DNA of 64,000 nucleotides, from NCBI RefSeq assembly GCF_037023725.1, contig NZ_CP146077.1, positions 1,897,001 through 1,961,000 on the forward strand. The letters run 5' to 3'. This document shows, piece by piece, positions 29,712 through 40,319 of this stretch. The translations under genes were made by a program, and so were the position numbers. Source of the DNA: Pseudomonas bubulae. Its GTDB lineage: Bacteria; Pseudomonadota; Gammaproteobacteria; Pseudomonadales; Pseudomonadaceae. Under the pieces are notes generated by a model. That model saw nothing but the letters and a program-made list of their open reading frames with translations, had not been told where the DNA came from and made no database searches. Numbering within the stretch: position 1 is the first letter of the stretch; every line of letters begins with the position of its first letter.

Positions 29712-30992
29712 TTATTGGGCCGTCGCCTGATGTTTCTTGATCAGGTCCACCAGGCGCTGGGCGAGGGCCGGGTAATTCTCGTCGAAGTGATGGCCGCCGG
29801 GCAGCTTGAGGCTTTCGCCGACCGCGGTCTTGGCAGTGCAGCCGCTTTCATCGACTTCTTCTGCGCCATAGATGCACACGACTTTACTGGCTGGCAGCTT
29901 GGACATTTCTTCGCCGGTATCCGCTTCTGCGCCAGCCTTGCCCAGCCAGCCATCGACATGGATCTCAAAACTGCCGCTGCGGGCAAAGGCCAGCAGCATG
30001 ATCGAGTCGACACGCTTTTGCTCCGCTTCAGGCAGGCGGTTGTAGGTGGCCGGCAAAACATCTGCACCAAACGAATAGCCCACCAGTACAAAGCGCTGGG
30101 TGCCCCATTTTTGCCGGTAGTGCTGCATCAGCTCGGTGAGGTCGGTGGCGCTTTGCTCGGGGGTCTTGTGCTGCCAGTAGTAGCGCAGCATGTCGATGCC
30201 CACCACCGGGTAGCCGATCTTGGCCATCTCGCCCGCCACGTCACGGTCCAGATCCCGCCAGCCTCCATCACCGGAGAGGAACAGGGTCACGGTGCTGTTT
30301 TGCTGGCCGGCAGGTACTTCGACCACCGGCATGCTCAGCCCGCCGTTTTCATCGCCCACCAGGATTTTGCGCAGCTCGTTGCTCAGGACTTGTGGGTAGT
30401 GAATGTCGTAGTCGCTGATGCTGGTCTGCGCATTCGGTTGATCGCGTACAAAAGCCGCGCTCGGGTCATCAGGGTTGTCGTTCCAGGCCACCAGCCAGTT
30501 ACCGTGGGTGGCAGTTTTCGGAACGGGCAGTGTGCAGCCGGGTTCTTCCAGCTTGAAACCCACCGATACGGCTTGCGCCTTGTCGTTGGTTTGCGCGGCC
30601 AGCCAGCGCCAGGCCAGAGTGGCCCCAGGGCCTATGCCGCTGACCAGGGTTGCAGGCCCCTTGAGCTGCTGTAGCGCGGTTTGCAGTGCTTGCTGTTGCA
30701 GGGTGCAGTCGTCCTTGGGCAGGATCACTTGCACCAGTTGCGCCTTGCCTGCGCGGCTGAGGGCCATGAGTTGCTTGTCGTTCAGGGCTTCTTCGGCCGG
30801 AGTGGCAATCACCACCCGGGCCTGGGCTCTCTGTCCGGGTGTGACCCTGGTCAGGGTCGAGCCATCGCTCTGGCCCAGGTGTTCAATCGTCGGTTCCGGA
30901 GCCGGGCGATTCCACCACCAATAGCCGCCTGCTGCCAGGGCGACCAGAACTATCAAGGCAAGCAACAAAAACCGCCAGGAACGATGTTTCAT
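29712..30992 (-). CDS. AcvB/VirJ-family periplasmic aminoacyl-phosphatidylglycerol hydrolase
   Basis: A 426-residue protein with an N-terminal membrane anchor (residues 8-23) and two alpha/beta-hydrolase-like halves. The second half has LFLSGDGGWRDLD and the nucleophile elbow GYSFG with Ser307; PGGHHFDENY near residue 400 offers the triad His. The P. aeruginosa homologue PA0919 is reported to hydrolyse alanyl-phosphatidylglycerol in the periplasm, and Agrobacterium AcvB acts on lysyl-PG. Its ATG overlaps the mprF stop as TAATG, so the pair is translationally coupled: synthase first, hydrolase second. Amino-acid specificity is not readable from sequence. Confidence 0.88.
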   Translation of the reverse strand: MKHRSWRFLLLALIVLVALAAGGYWWWNRPAPEPTIEHLGQSDGSTLTRVTPGQRAQARVVIATPAEEALNDKQLMALSRAGKAQLVQVILPKDDCTLQQQALQTALQQLKGPATLVSGIGPGATLAWRWLAAQTNDKAQAVSVGFKLEEPGCTLPVPKTATHGNWLVAWNDNPDDPSAAFVRDQPNAQTSISDYDIHYPQVLSNELRKILVGDENGGLSMPVVEVPAGQQNSTVTLFLSGDGGWRDLDRDVAGEMAKIGYPVVGIDMLRYYWQHKTPEQSATDLTELMQHYRQKWGTQRFVLVGYSFGADVLPATYNRLPEAEQKRVDSIMLLAFARSGSFEIHVDGWLGKAGAEADTGEEMSKLPASKVVCIYGAEEVDESGCTAKTAVGESLKLPGGHHFDENYPALAQRLVDLIKKHQATAQ

Positions 30993-33634
30993 TAACGTTT
31001 CACCAATCCAGTCAAGCCGCCTGCAATCAGGGCGGCGGTATCAGCCAGTGCCACCAGCGGATCAAGTCCGGCGGGTACGGCCATATAACGAGGTTCCCAG
31101 TCGGGCTGGAATTTGTCTTTAAAGCGACGCAAACCCTGGAAGTTGTACAGGTGCTCGCCGCGCTGGAACAGCATCGAACCCAAACGTTGGGTCAAGGGTG
31201 CGCCGCGACGCGGTTGCAGGCCGGACAGAGGTACCATTCCCAGGCTGAAACGGGCGTATCCATGCTTTTTATAATGCTGAATCAGGCCGACCATCATGAA
31301 TTCCATGGTCAGTTTCGGCGCGTCCGGGTGGGCACGCATCAGGTCGAGGCTCGACAGCTCATGGCTGTGGGTCTCAAGCAGGTTGGCAAAGGCCACCGGC
31401 TTGCCTTCAAAGCGAATGATCGCGATGCGAAAGTGCTTGATGTAGTCCTCGCTGAAGCGCCCGAGTGAGAAGCCTTTTTCCCGCACATTCTTGCCGGTGA
31501 GCCAGGCGTCGGAAATGACCTTGAGCTCATCCATTGGTGCCTCACCCGGTTCGTGGATTTCCAGTGATAGGCCGTCACGGGTGCCACGGTTCCAGGTGTA
31601 GCGCAGGTCCTTCATCTCTTTGCCCTTGGCTTCGAGATCAAAGCGGTGCAAGTCGACCCGGGCTTCTTCACCGAGCTTGATCGCGGTCAGGCCGATGTCC
31701 ATATAGAACGGCAGGTTCTCGGCGCGTACCTGATAGAACACGGGGCGGGCATGGACGGTGTCGCACAGGTCGCGAAACTGCCAGATCAACTCGGCACGTT
31801 GCTGGGGCGGTCCGATCGGGTCGTACAGCGCCACCAGGCTGCGCCCGCGGCGAGCGTACATCAGGAAGGCGTTGTCGTCGGGGTGGAACAGCAAGGCCTT
31901 GTCGCCGGTCAGTGCGAGGCCGCCGTCGGGCTGGTCGGAGGCAAGGATGATCTTGCCGGCCTTTTCCAGTTCGGTGGCATCGGGCAGGTGGATCACCGGG
32001 CAGGCGGTGCGCAGCAACCAGGTCAGGGATACGACCACCAGCAGTACCGCGGCACCCAGCAGCGAGCGCAGGCCCCGTGGTGCGTCCGAGTCAAGGGTGA
32101 ACTGCCACCACAGTTGATGGCTATAAGGAACGTCCTGATAGGCGAACAACAGCAACCAGATCGAGGCACCCAGTACGCAGACACTGGCCACCAGATATAG
32201 CGGTGAAAAGGGCAGTTCGGTCAGGCGGCTCGGGCGGTAGAAAGAGCGGCGGAACAGGCCCAGCAGGCTGGCGGTGAGAACCAGGATAGTGGCTTCCTCC
32301 CAGTCGAAGCCTTTCAGCAGGGACAGCACGGCGCCGACCAGCAACAGGATAGTGGTCAGCATCCAGGCGGCGGACAGGCGGCGGCGCAAGCCCTGGGCCA
32401 AAAGCAGGCAGAGCACGCCGATCAGGCTGGCGCCAAAGTGCGAAGCGTCGACCAGGCGATGGGGGATCAGAAAACCGATGTGTTCGAGGCGCGTGTCGAT
32501 TTCCGGTGTGGCGCCGGAGAACAGCAAAACCACGCCGGACATGAATACCAGCACGGCCAGTACCGGAGCGGCCAGGCCTGACGCAACCCGCAGGCTTTGG
32601 CGGGTGTGAATCAGGCGCTGAGCTTCGGTCATCAGCAGCATCAGGCAGGCAATCAGCAGCGGCAGAATCACATAGATCATGCGATACAGCAGCAGGGCTG
32701 CCGCCAATGGTGCGGCGCCGAGCTTGTCGGCGAAGGCTGCCAGCAAGATTGCCTCAAACACCCCGACACCGCCGGGGACGTGGCTGAGCACGCCGGCCGC
32801 CAGGGCCAGCAGGTAAACCAGCATAAATGCGCCGAAGGGCGGTGCTTCAGGCAACAGCAGATAGAGCACCGTGGCGGCGGCCGCGACGTCCAGAGCGGTA
32901 ATGACCAGTTGCAGCAAGGTCAGGCGCGCACTTGGCAGGCGCAATGTGCGGCGGCCGGCCTTGACCAGCAGGTTGTCCGGGATCGGCTGCTCGGGCAGGC
33001 GTCGGCGGTAGATTCCTATTGCCAGCAAGGCAAACAGGGCCAGCACCGCAAAAGCGATAGCACCCAATATCCAGGCCGGGATATGCAGGGCGGCGGAGGC
33101 TGCGGGCAAATTGCTCAATGTGGCCAGTGCCGCCAGCGGTGGCAGGGCGCAGCCCAGCGATAGGCTGGCAAACAGAGTCATATGGGCGACTTCTGACGCC
33201 CCCGCGCCATACCGGGCATAAAGGCGATACCGCACAGAGCCGCCGGACAGCAGCGACAGGCCGATGGCATTGCCAATGGCAAAGGCGGTAAAGCCGCCCA
33301 GTGCCAGGGTTTTGGGTGGCAGTTTTACCCCCGCATAGCGGCTGGCTGACCACTCATAACCGAGCAGGATGATAAAACCCGCGGCAGTCGCAGCCACGGC
33401 ACCGAAGAGGGCGGGCTTGGGAACTTCGAGGATCGAGTCATGCAGGGCGTACAGGTCAAGTTCGCTTAACAGATGGCGACATGCAATCAGTGCTATTGCA
33501 AATAACAGCAGCGTGAGCGCGAGCCCAATGGGCTGGCGATACTTGCTCAGCAAATCCAGCCAGCGCAAACGGGTCGCGGCTATGGGGTGGGCTGCTGTAA
33601 CGGCTTCTTTGGGTTCTGGCGAGTTATCGGGCAT
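30992..33634 (-). CDS. mprF: Aminoacyl-phosphatidylglycerol synthase/flippase MprF
   Basis: An 880-residue integral membrane enzyme. The N-terminal part to about residue 545 holds some fourteen hydrophobic helices (flippase); the C-terminal cytosolic domain carries the DUF2156/GNAT-like synthase (ASDQPDGGLALTGDKALLF, then FMMVGLIQHYKKHGYARFSLGMVPLSG). It transfers alanine or lysine from aminoacyl-tRNA to phosphatidylglycerol and moves the product outward, lowering surface charge and raising resistance to cationic peptides. P. aeruginosa MprF (PA0920) makes alanyl-PG. I use the ATG at 33634 with GAGGTG upstream rather than the adjacent TTG. Confidence 0.94.
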   Translation of the reverse strand: MPDNSPEPKEAVTAAHPIAATRLRWLDLLSKYRQPIGLALTLLLFAIALIACRHLLSELDLYALHDSILEVPKPALFGAVAATAAGFIILLGYEWSASRYAGVKLPPKTLALGGFTAFAIGNAIGLSLLSGGSVRYRLYARYGAGASEVAHMTLFASLSLGCALPPLAALATLSNLPAASAALHIPAWILGAIAFAVLALFALLAIGIYRRRLPEQPIPDNLLVKAGRRTLRLPSARLTLLQLVITALDVAAAATVLYLLLPEAPPFGAFMLVYLLALAAGVLSHVPGGVGVFEAILLAAFADKLGAAPLAAALLLYRMIYVILPLLIACLMLLMTEAQRLIHTRQSLRVASGLAAPVLAVLVFMSGVVLLFSGATPEIDTRLEHIGFLIPHRLVDASHFGASLIGVLCLLLAQGLRRRLSAAWMLTTILLLVGAVLSLLKGFDWEEATILVLTASLLGLFRRSFYRPSRLTELPFSPLYLVASVCVLGASIWLLLFAYQDVPYSHQLWWQFTLDSDAPRGLRSLLGAAVLLVVVSLTWLLRTACPVIHLPDATELEKAGKIILASDQPDGGLALTGDKALLFHPDDNAFLMYARRGRSLVALYDPIGPPQQRAELIWQFRDLCDTVHARPVFYQVRAENLPFYMDIGLTAIKLGEEARVDLHRFDLEAKGKEMKDLRYTWNRGTRDGLSLEIHEPGEAPMDELKVISDAWLTGKNVREKGFSLGRFSEDYIKHFRIAIIRFEGKPVAFANLLETHSHELSSLDLMRAHPDAPKLTMEFMMVGLIQHYKKHGYARFSLGMVPLSGLQPRRGAPLTQRLGSMLFQRGEHLYNFQGLRRFKDKFQPDWEPRYMAVPAGLDPLVALADTAALIAGGLTGLVKR

Positions 33635-33855
33635 CAATCACCTCGTGGATCGTGCGCGATAGGATGGAGGCATAGGCTCAAGTTACCAATCCTTTTGGTC
33701 AAAATATTTCTAAATGTGTTCAGCCGTTTGCCTGAGGTTCAGGATTGGTCTGAGAAAAAAGGGTAATTGTTGGCGGACAGCATAGATGAACGGACTTTCA
33801 GAAATATGACGTTTAATGTCAATAAACGCTTGCCCCTGACTTTTCGAGCGCGCAC

Positions 33856-33887
33856 AAAAAAGGCCACTCTTTCGAGTAGCCTTTTTT
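33856..33887 (-). terminator. Terminator of tRNA-fMet copy 1
   Basis: AAAAAAGGCCACTC ... GAGTAGCCTTTTTT with loop TTTC; one mismatched pair. It ends six bases before the tRNA 3' end and has a T run on the minus strand. Confidence 0.9.
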
Positions 33888-33893
33888 GATGTT

Positions 33894-33970
<77 letters not shown>

Positions 33971-34095
33971 TCTGTGTGGTGGATTCTACAGCGAATCGTT
34001 AAGGTGTCAACCCTTAAATCACGTAACCGCTTGAAATACCCGGTTTTAATCCATTCTCTGCATTTGGCAGGAGGAGGGCAAAAACACCCGGGCAC

Positions 34096-34125
34096 AAAAA
34101 AGGCCACTCTTTCGAGCAGCCTTTT
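34096..34125 (-). terminator. Terminator of tRNA-fMet copy 2
   Basis: Same hairpin as for copy 1, with a shortened T run (AAAAAAGGCCACTC / GAGCAGCCTTTT). Confidence 0.85.
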
Positions 34126-34131
34126 AATGTT

Positions 34132-34208
<77 letters not shown>

Positions 34209-34363
34209 TCTGTGGGGCGCACTTTACAGTGATGGGCGGGGGAGTCAACCTTTAATGTATAAATGAGTTAAATAAGATCAAAGCTGGCATTGATTTTGGA
34301 TATGGGCAGTTCGGTCCGTAGCAGCTGCTACGGGGTGGGTGGCAGCACAAAACACACGCGCAC

Positions 34364-34395
34364 AAAAAAGGCCACTCTTTCGAGTAGCCTTTTTC
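34364..34395 (-). terminator. Terminator of tRNA-fMet copy 3
   Basis: Same hairpin (AAAAAAGGCCACTC / GAGTAGCCTTTTT) six bases past the tRNA 3' end. Confidence 0.9.
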
Positions 34396-34401
34396 GATGT
34401 T

Positions 34402-34478
<77 letters not shown>

Positions 34479-34693
34479 TCTGTGGGGTGGATTCTACAGC
34501 GATACGCAGGGCTGTCAAACGTTAATTTAGAAAAATTCGTTATGCGTCAATTGCTTAGCTAGAAAATACAGCTATAAAAAGACCTGCAGGCCCTGTTCCG
34601 TATGGGGTGTAGCTCTATTGAGGGTAGAGATTCGATTGAAAAAAACAATTCAGCTGCGATTTTTCCCGCGTCTGTCGGGGAGAATCAAGACTA

Positions 34694-34709
34694 CTGGTGC
34701 TATATACAG
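34694..34709. promoter_or_regulatory. LexA (SOS) box of dinB
   Basis: CTG-GTGCTATATA-CAG, a perfect CTG-N10-CAG site 58 bases upstream of the dinB start. The inner TATATA matches the usual LexA core. Confidence 0.88.
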
Positions 34710-34767
34710 TTCGCGGTGACATACTTGCGCCGAGTATTGCCTACCTCCTTGAAGAACACCGCCTTAC

Positions 34768-35829
34768 ATGACGCAGCGCAAAATCATCCACGTCGACTGT
34801 GACTGTTTCTATGCCGCTATTGAGATGCGTGATGACCCGAGCCTGGCAAACAAGCCGATGGCTGTCGGGGGCTCGGCTGATCGGCGCGGGGTCATCTCGA
34901 CCTGTAATTATGAAGCTCGGGCTTATGGCGTGCGCTCGGCAATGGCGTCCCGGCATGCGCTCAAGCTGTGCCCGGACCTGGTTATCGTCAACGGCAGGAT
35001 GGATGCTTATAAAGAAGCGTCCAGAGAGATTCACGGCATCTTGCGCGACTACACCGAGCTGATTGAGCCGCTGTCTCTGGATGAAGCCTATCTGGATGTA
35101 TCCGACAGCCCGCATTTTGCCGGCAGTGCCACGCGCATAGCTCAGGACATCCGCCGGCGCGTTTCCAATCAGTTGCATATCACGGTGTCGGCCGGGGTAG
35201 CCCCCAACAAGTTTCTGGCCAAAATTGCCAGTGACTGGCGCAAGCCCAACGGCTTGTTCGTGATCACCCCTGATCAGGTTGATGATTTCGTGTCTGCCTT
35301 GCCGGTCAATAAGCTGCATGGCGTGGGCAAAGTCACGGCGGACAAGCTTGGGCGCCTGGGTATCGAAACCTGCCTGCAACTGCGTGATTGGAACAAACTG
35401 GCTCTGGTGCGGGAATTCGGCAGTTTTGGTGAGCGGTTGTGGGGGTTGGCGCAGGGGATTGATGAGCGTCCGGTGCAAAGTGACAGTCGGCGTCAGTCAG
35501 TCAGCGTGGAAAACACTTACGATACTGACCTGCCAGATCTGGCCTCTTGCCTGGAGAAACTCCCGGAGTTGCTAGAGACCCTGAACCGGCGTATTGGCCG
35601 TATCGACAGCAGTTATCGCCCCGGCAAGCCGTTTGTCAAAGTGAAGTTCCATGACTTTACCCAGACCACGCTGGAGCAGTCCGGTGCCGGGCGCGACCTT
35701 GAGAGTTATCAGGGGTTGTTGAGCCAGGCGTTTGCGCGCGGTGCCAGGCCCGTGCGATTGCTCGGGCTGGGCGTGCGTTTGCATGATTTGAACAGTGGTT
35801 TTGAGCAGCTGGAGCTGTTCAAGGGGTAG
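34768..35829 (+). CDS. dinB: DNA polymerase IV (translesion, Y-family)
   Basis: A 353-residue error-prone polymerase. Metal-binding acids are Asp10 in HVDCDCFYAAIE and Asp105-Glu106 in SLDEAYLDV. The thumb has two HhH-type turns (HGVGKVTADKLGRLGI) and the little-finger domain ends LLGLGVRLHDLNSG. The final FEQLELF is the clamp-binding motif for the beta sliding clamp. It sits behind a LexA box and should be induced by DNA damage. Confidence 0.96.
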   Translation: MTQRKIIHVDCDCFYAAIEMRDDPSLANKPMAVGGSADRRGVISTCNYEARAYGVRSAMASRHALKLCPDLVIVNGRMDAYKEASREIHGILRDYTELIEPLSLDEAYLDVSDSPHFAGSATRIAQDIRRRVSNQLHITVSAGVAPNKFLAKIASDWRKPNGLFVITPDQVDDFVSALPVNKLHGVGKVTADKLGRLGIETCLQLRDWNKLALVREFGSFGERLWGLAQGIDERPVQSDSRRQSVSVENTYDTDLPDLASCLEKLPELLETLNRRIGRIDSSYRPGKPFVKVKFHDFTQTTLEQSGAGRDLESYQGLLSQAFARGARPVRLLGLGVRLHDLNSGFEQLELFKG

Positions 35830-35843
35830 GCTGGTTTGCTGGT

Positions 35844-35930
35844 TGGGGGAGCGGGCTTGCTCGCGATGCTGGCGTGCGGTCTGTCAGGAAAACCGCAGCG
35901 ATATCATCGCGAGCAAGCCCGCTCCCACAT
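35844..35930. repeat. Paired REP elements (REPIN-like)
   Basis: A copy starting TGGGGGAGCGGGCTTGCTCGCGA and an inverted copy ending GCTCCCACAT, between converging dinB and the lipoprotein gene. Confidence 0.9.
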
Positions 35931-35942
35931 GTCAGAGTTGCG

Positions 35943-36896
35943 TCAACTGACGCCGGGATCCGCTACCAGTCTCCCGGCATTTTTGGTCAAGGATTGAAGA
36001 AATTCACGTTGCAGCTCAGGATCGTTGCGCGTGAGTTCGATCAGGCTTTGTTCCAGTTCGCTGGCTTCTTCTTCCAGCCCCAGTTCCGACAGGCGTTTGA
36101 CCCGATGTACCCATTGGTTGACGTCGTCACCCTCCAGGTCGTCGTAGATCAGGTTATGTGCTTCGAGCAGCTTGCCACGCAGGTGACTGCTGATCGACAG
36201 GGTCGAATCGGAATGGGTTTCGTCCTGGGCGTCTTCCACCATGATGGTCAGCTTGCCGACGTGATTGAGATCCTGTTCGGCAAAAGGGCTGTCCAGCAGG
36301 TTGAGGCGCAGCACGCCATTGCGGTCTGTGGTCAGCTCGTGGGTCTGTTTGCCAGCCTTGATCACCACCGGGCGTTCGGCCCAGGGCAGGCTTGAATATT
36401 CCAGGCGCTTGTCACGCTGAACATCATCAATCCCCGCCAGGTTCTGCTCGGCGCGGCCATGGGACTGCACGTTCATCGCCGGGTTTACCCCTGCAAAGCC
36501 GTAGTTGATCCAGTCTTTGGTCACGCTGTCAGGCAGTTGCCCGAACATGAACACATTAAGCACATTGGCACCTACCCCGGCGACAATAGCCACCGCGCCC
36601 AGCGGAATCTCGTAGACTTCGCGCCAGGGTTGGTATGGGGTGTAGCGGTCGTAATGACGTGTGACATCGAACTCGGTGACCTCGAAGGTCTTCTGTTCAT
36701 TGATGCGCACACGACGTTGCGGCAGCTCAAGCACAGTTGGCGAGCCGACATCGATCTGCAGGCTGTGGGCGAGCAGTTTGCGCTCGATGCGTTCCTCGTG
36801 CTCGCTGCGTTGCGACATGTGATTGGCACAGCCGCTCAGCAGCAGGGCGCCGCACATGGCGGCGCCCCCGAGGGTCAAGGTGTTTCGAGTGAACAT
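35943..36896 (-). CDS. Uncharacterised envelope lipoprotein
   Basis: A 317-residue protein with a lipoprotein signal ending LLSGC (Cys23). After it come a beta-rich stretch, one hydrophobic segment IPLGAVAIVAGVGANVLNVFMFG (about residues 98-120), and an acidic helical C-terminal part rich in Glu and Leu. I do not recognise a named domain. It lies 17 bases downstream of proS on the same strand, a neighbourhood kept in other pseudomonads, so co-transcription is likely, but no functional link is evident. Confidence 0.75.
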   Translation of the reverse strand: MFTRNTLTLGGAAMCGALLLSGCANHMSQRSEHEERIERKLLAHSLQIDVGSPTVLELPQRRVRINEQKTFEVTEFDVTRHYDRYTPYQPWREVYEIPLGAVAIVAGVGANVLNVFMFGQLPDSVTKDWINYGFAGVNPAMNVQSHGRAEQNLAGIDDVQRDKRLEYSSLPWAERPVVIKAGKQTHELTTDRNGVLRLNLLDSPFAEQDLNHVGKLTIMVEDAQDETHSDSTLSISSHLRGKLLEAHNLIYDDLEGDDVNQWVHRVKRLSELGLEEEASELEQSLIELTRNDPELQREFLQSLTKNAGRLVADPGVS

Positions 36897-36913
36897 GGCG
36901 TCTCTATCTGGTT

Positions 36914-38629
36914 TCAGCGAGCGATACGGGCCTGAAGGAAGGCAAGCACATCAGCAACGGGCAGGGCTTGCGGCTCTGCTTCGGTGCGGCTCTTGTATTC
37001 CAGATTGCCTTCAGCCAGGCCACGGTCGCTGACCACGATCCGGTGCGGGATGCCGATCAGTTCCATGTCTGCGAACTTGATGCCGGGGCTGGTTTTCTTG
37101 TCGCGATCGTCCAGCAGCACTTCAAAGCCAGCTGCAGTCAGTTCGGCATAGAGCGTGTCGGTAGCTTCACGTACGGCTTCGGTTTCGTAGCGCAGCGGTA
37201 CCAGGGCAACCTGGAACGGGGCCAGGGCATCGCTCCAGATAATGCCACGCTCGTCGTTGTTCTGCTCGATGGCTGCGGCAACCACGCGGGAAACACCAAT
37301 GCCGTAGCAGCCCATGGCCAGGGTGACCGGCTTGCCGTTTTCGCCCAGTACCTGGCACTTCATGGCTTCGCTGTACTTGGTGCCCAGCTGGAAGATGTGA
37401 CCCACTTCGATACCGCGCTTGATTTCCAGCGTGCCTTTGCCGTCCGGGCTAGGGTCGCCGGCCACCACGTTGCGCAGGTCGGCAACGGTCGGTACTGGCA
37501 GGTCGCGCTCCCAGTTCACGCCGAAATAGTGTTTGTCGTCGATATTGGCACCCACACCGAAGTCGCTCATCAGCTCGACCGAGCGATCAATGATGCATGG
37601 CAGTGGCAGGTTCAGCGGGCCCAGAGAGCCAGCGCCGGCGCCGATGGCGTCACGCAGTTCGGCATCCGAGGCCATGACCAGCGGGCTGTGCACCAGCGGA
37701 TGGTTGGCAGCCTTGATTTCGTTGAGTTCGTGATCGCCACGGATCACCAGAGCGATCAGTTTGCCAGCTTCGGCGGCGTGAACGATCAGGGTCTTGACGG
37801 TTTTCTCGATTGGCAGGTCATAGCCATCAACCAATTGCGCGATGGTCTTGGCATCCGGTGTGTCGACCAGGCGCAGCTCCTGGGTGGCAGCAGGGCGCGA
37901 AGTTTCGGCGGGTACGGCTTCGGCTTTTTCGATGTTGGCCGCGTAGTCGGAACCATTGCTGAACACGATATCGTCTTCGCCGGATTCAGCCAGAACGTGG
38001 AACTCGTGGGAGCCGGCACCGCCGATGGAGCCGTTGTCGGCTTCAACTGGGCGGAAGTTCAGGCCCAGGCGGGTGAACACGTTGCAGTAGGCCTGGTGCA
38101 TACGGTCATAGGTGACCTGCAGCGAAGCGGTGTCTGCGTGGAAGGAGTAGGCGTCCTTCATGATGAATTCGCGGCCGCGCATCAAGCCGAAGCGCGGGCG
38201 GATTTCGTCACGGAATTTGGTCTGGATCTGGTACAGGTTGATTGGCAGCTGTTTGTAGCTGTTCAACTCGTTGCGGCACAGGTCGGTGATCACTTCTTCG
38301 TGGGTCGGGCCCACGCAGAACTCGCGACCGTGGCGGTCTTTAAGGCGCAACAGTTCAGGGCCGTACTCTTCCCAACGGCCGGACTCCTGCCACAACTCAG
38401 CTGGCTGGATACTCGGCATCAGCACTTCCAGAGCGCCTGCAGCGTTCATTTCTTCGCGAACAATGGCTTCGGCCTTGCGCATGATCCGCAGGCCCATGGG
38501 CAGCCAGGTGTAGAGGCCCGAAGCAAGTTTGCGAATCATGCCTGCGCGCAGCATCAGCTGATGGCTGATAACGACCGCATCTGAAGGCGTTTCTTTCTGT
38601 GTGGCGAGCAAATATTGACTGGTGCGCAT
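36914..38629 (-). CDS. proS: Prolyl-tRNA synthetase
   Basis: A 571-residue bacterial-type class II ProRS. Motif 2 ([26 protein letters not shown]) and motif 3 ([16 protein letters not shown]) are complete, with the editing (INS/YbaK-like) domain between them (about residues 225-405) and an anticodon-binding C-terminal domain. The start is the ATG at 38629 ([22 protein letters not shown]), the universal N-terminus; the frame runs 59 codons further upstream into non-coding sequence. Cytoplasmic, essential. Confidence 0.97.
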   Translation of the reverse strand: MRTSQYLLATQKETPSDAVVISHQLMLRAGMIRKLASGLYTWLPMGLRIMRKAEAIVREEMNAAGALEVLMPSIQPAELWQESGRWEEYGPELLRLKDRHGREFCVGPTHEEVITDLCRNELNSYKQLPINLYQIQTKFRDEIRPRFGLMRGREFIMKDAYSFHADTASLQVTYDRMHQAYCNVFTRLGLNFRPVEADNGSIGGAGSHEFHVLAESGEDDIVFSNGSDYAANIEKAEAVPAETSRPAATQELRLVDTPDAKTIAQLVDGYDLPIEKTVKTLIVHAAEAGKLIALVIRGDHELNEIKAANHPLVHSPLVMASDAELRDAIGAGAGSLGPLNLPLPCIIDRSVELMSDFGVGANIDDKHYFGVNWERDLPVPTVADLRNVVAGDPSPDGKGTLEIKRGIEVGHIFQLGTKYSEAMKCQVLGENGKPVTLAMGCYGIGVSRVVAAAIEQNNDERGIIWSDALAPFQVALVPLRYETEAVREATDTLYAELTAAGFEVLLDDRDKKTSPGIKFADMELIGIPHRIVVSDRGLAEGNLEYKSRTEAEPQALPVADVLAFLQARIAR

Positions 38630-38732
38630 GGTTAGCCGGTGCCGTTGCTGATGACTAGAAATGACTCGGCATTGTACGGGCGAGATCTGCCTGCGTACAG
38701 GGCGGGCGGGGGAGGTGTGCTCCCCCTCGTGT

Positions 38733-40277
38733 TTATTGGGCCTTTTCCAGGTCGACAACGGGCTTTTGCCGGGCCCGGCGGCTCTCCTGATACCAGTGCA
38801 AGGCAATCAGCAGCAGCGTCGGGATGCCCATCACCGCGGTAATGATAAAGAAGTTGTGATACCCGAACTTCTCGACCATGACCCCCGAGTAACCGCCCAT
38901 CAAGCGCGGTAGCAGCAGCATGATCGAGCTGAGCAGGGCGTACTGGGTGGCGGAGAATTTGAGGTTGGTCAGACTGGACAGGTAGGCGACGAATGCTGAG
39001 GTGGCGAGGCCGGAGCTGAAGTTGTCGAGGGAAATGGTGACAATCAGCATCTGCAGGTTCGGGCCCATATCGGCCAGCAACATGAACAGCAGGTTGGTGC
39101 CTGCCGATGCTGCACCACCGATCAACAGAATTGGCAAAATGCCGAAACGCACGATCAACAAGCCGCCCATGCCCGCACCGACAAGGGTCATGATCAGGCC
39201 GAAAATCTTGCTGACACCTGCAATCTGATCCTTGGTAAAACCCTGGTCGATATAGAACACGTTGGCCATTACGCCCATGACCGTGTCCGACATGCGGTAG
39301 GTGGCAATCAACCCCAGCAGTAGCAGGGCTTGCCAGCGATACCGAACGATAAAGTCATTAACCGGGGTCAGAACCGGAGCCAGGCCGCGTCGTCCGATGG
39401 ATGAAAGGCACAACACGGTGAGCAGGGTGTACAGGATGGCGCGTAGAAACGCCCGGTCTTCCAGTATCAGGTTTAGCGGGCTGACCCCTTCAAACAACAC
39501 GCCAGCAAAATCGGTGTTGTAGAGCTGGGTGAACATGGCCGGGACAGATACCAGCAGTACGATCAGTACAAAAACTGACGCCAGCTGATGGCCAAAGCTG
39601 TAGCGCCCGGCCGACAGCTGGGTGCGCAACGGTACCGGCGGTTCGCGCATAAACAGGGTGGTGAGCAGTGCGGGGACCATCAGCAGGCCGAACAGCACGT
39701 AGGTGCCGGTCCAGGCCGAATGTTTGTAGTTGAAGCCCGTCGAACCGAAGCCTTCGGCAAAGAACAGGGCGCCCGCCGTGGCCAGCAGGGCCGCTACGCG
39801 ATAACCGGACATGTAACTGGCGGCGAGCGCGGCCTGCCGGTTGTCTTCGGCGATTTCCAGGCGATAGGCATCGACGGCAATGTCCTGGGTCGCCGAAGCG
39901 AAAGACACTACAACCGCAATGGCAATCAGCCAGGACAGATGTTTTTGCGGGTCACAAAAGCCCATGCCGATCAGGCCCAGGATAACCAGTGACTGTGACA
40001 GCACCAGCCATGAGCGACGCCGGCCAAGTTTGCCGAGTAATGGCAGGCGCCATTGGTCCAGCAGCGGCGACCACACCCATTTGAAGGCGTATGCCAGCCC
40101 GATCAGGCTGGCATAGCCAATGGTTTCGCGGGCCACACCGGCTTCGCGCAACCAGACGGAAAGGGTTGAAAACACCAGCATGTACGGCAAGCCGGCGGCA
40201 AAACCGAGCAGCAACAGCACTAGGGTCGAGGGGCTGGAATACGCAGCTAGCGCTTCGCGCCAGGTTTTACGGGGCAT
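38733..40277 (-). CDS. ampG: AmpG-family muropeptide MFS permease
   Basis: A 514-residue major-facilitator protein with about 12-14 membrane helices. The N-terminal [24 protein letters not shown] and [18 protein letters not shown] are AmpG signatures. AmpG imports GlcNAc-anhydroMurNAc-peptides for wall recycling and thereby feeds AmpR-controlled beta-lactamase induction. It lies upstream of proS in the same direction, about 100 bases apart. Pseudomonads often have two AmpG-like genes; which one this is cannot be decided here. Confidence 0.88.
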   Translation of the reverse strand: MPRKTWREALAAYSSPSTLVLLLLGFAAGLPYMLVFSTLSVWLREAGVARETIGYASLIGLAYAFKWVWSPLLDQWRLPLLGKLGRRRSWLVLSQSLVILGLIGMGFCDPQKHLSWLIAIAVVVSFASATQDIAVDAYRLEIAEDNRQAALAASYMSGYRVAALLATAGALFFAEGFGSTGFNYKHSAWTGTYVLFGLLMVPALLTTLFMREPPVPLRTQLSAGRYSFGHQLASVFVLIVLLVSVPAMFTQLYNTDFAGVLFEGVSPLNLILEDRAFLRAILYTLLTVLCLSSIGRRGLAPVLTPVNDFIVRYRWQALLLLGLIATYRMSDTVMGVMANVFYIDQGFTKDQIAGVSKIFGLIMTLVGAGMGGLLIVRFGILPILLIGGAASAGTNLLFMLLADMGPNLQMLIVTISLDNFSSGLATSAFVAYLSSLTNLKFSATQYALLSSIMLLLPRLMGGYSGVMVEKFGYHNFFIITAVMGIPTLLLIALHWYQESRRARQKPVVDLEKAQ

Positions 40278-40319
40278 GGACTGGAGTCTGCCTCTGGTTG
40301 CGGAAACAAAGGGCGCACT

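Noticed and set aside
36968..38584. 538-codon open frame antisense to proS
   Set aside because: proS is complete and conserved; this is a shadow frame caused by codon bias.
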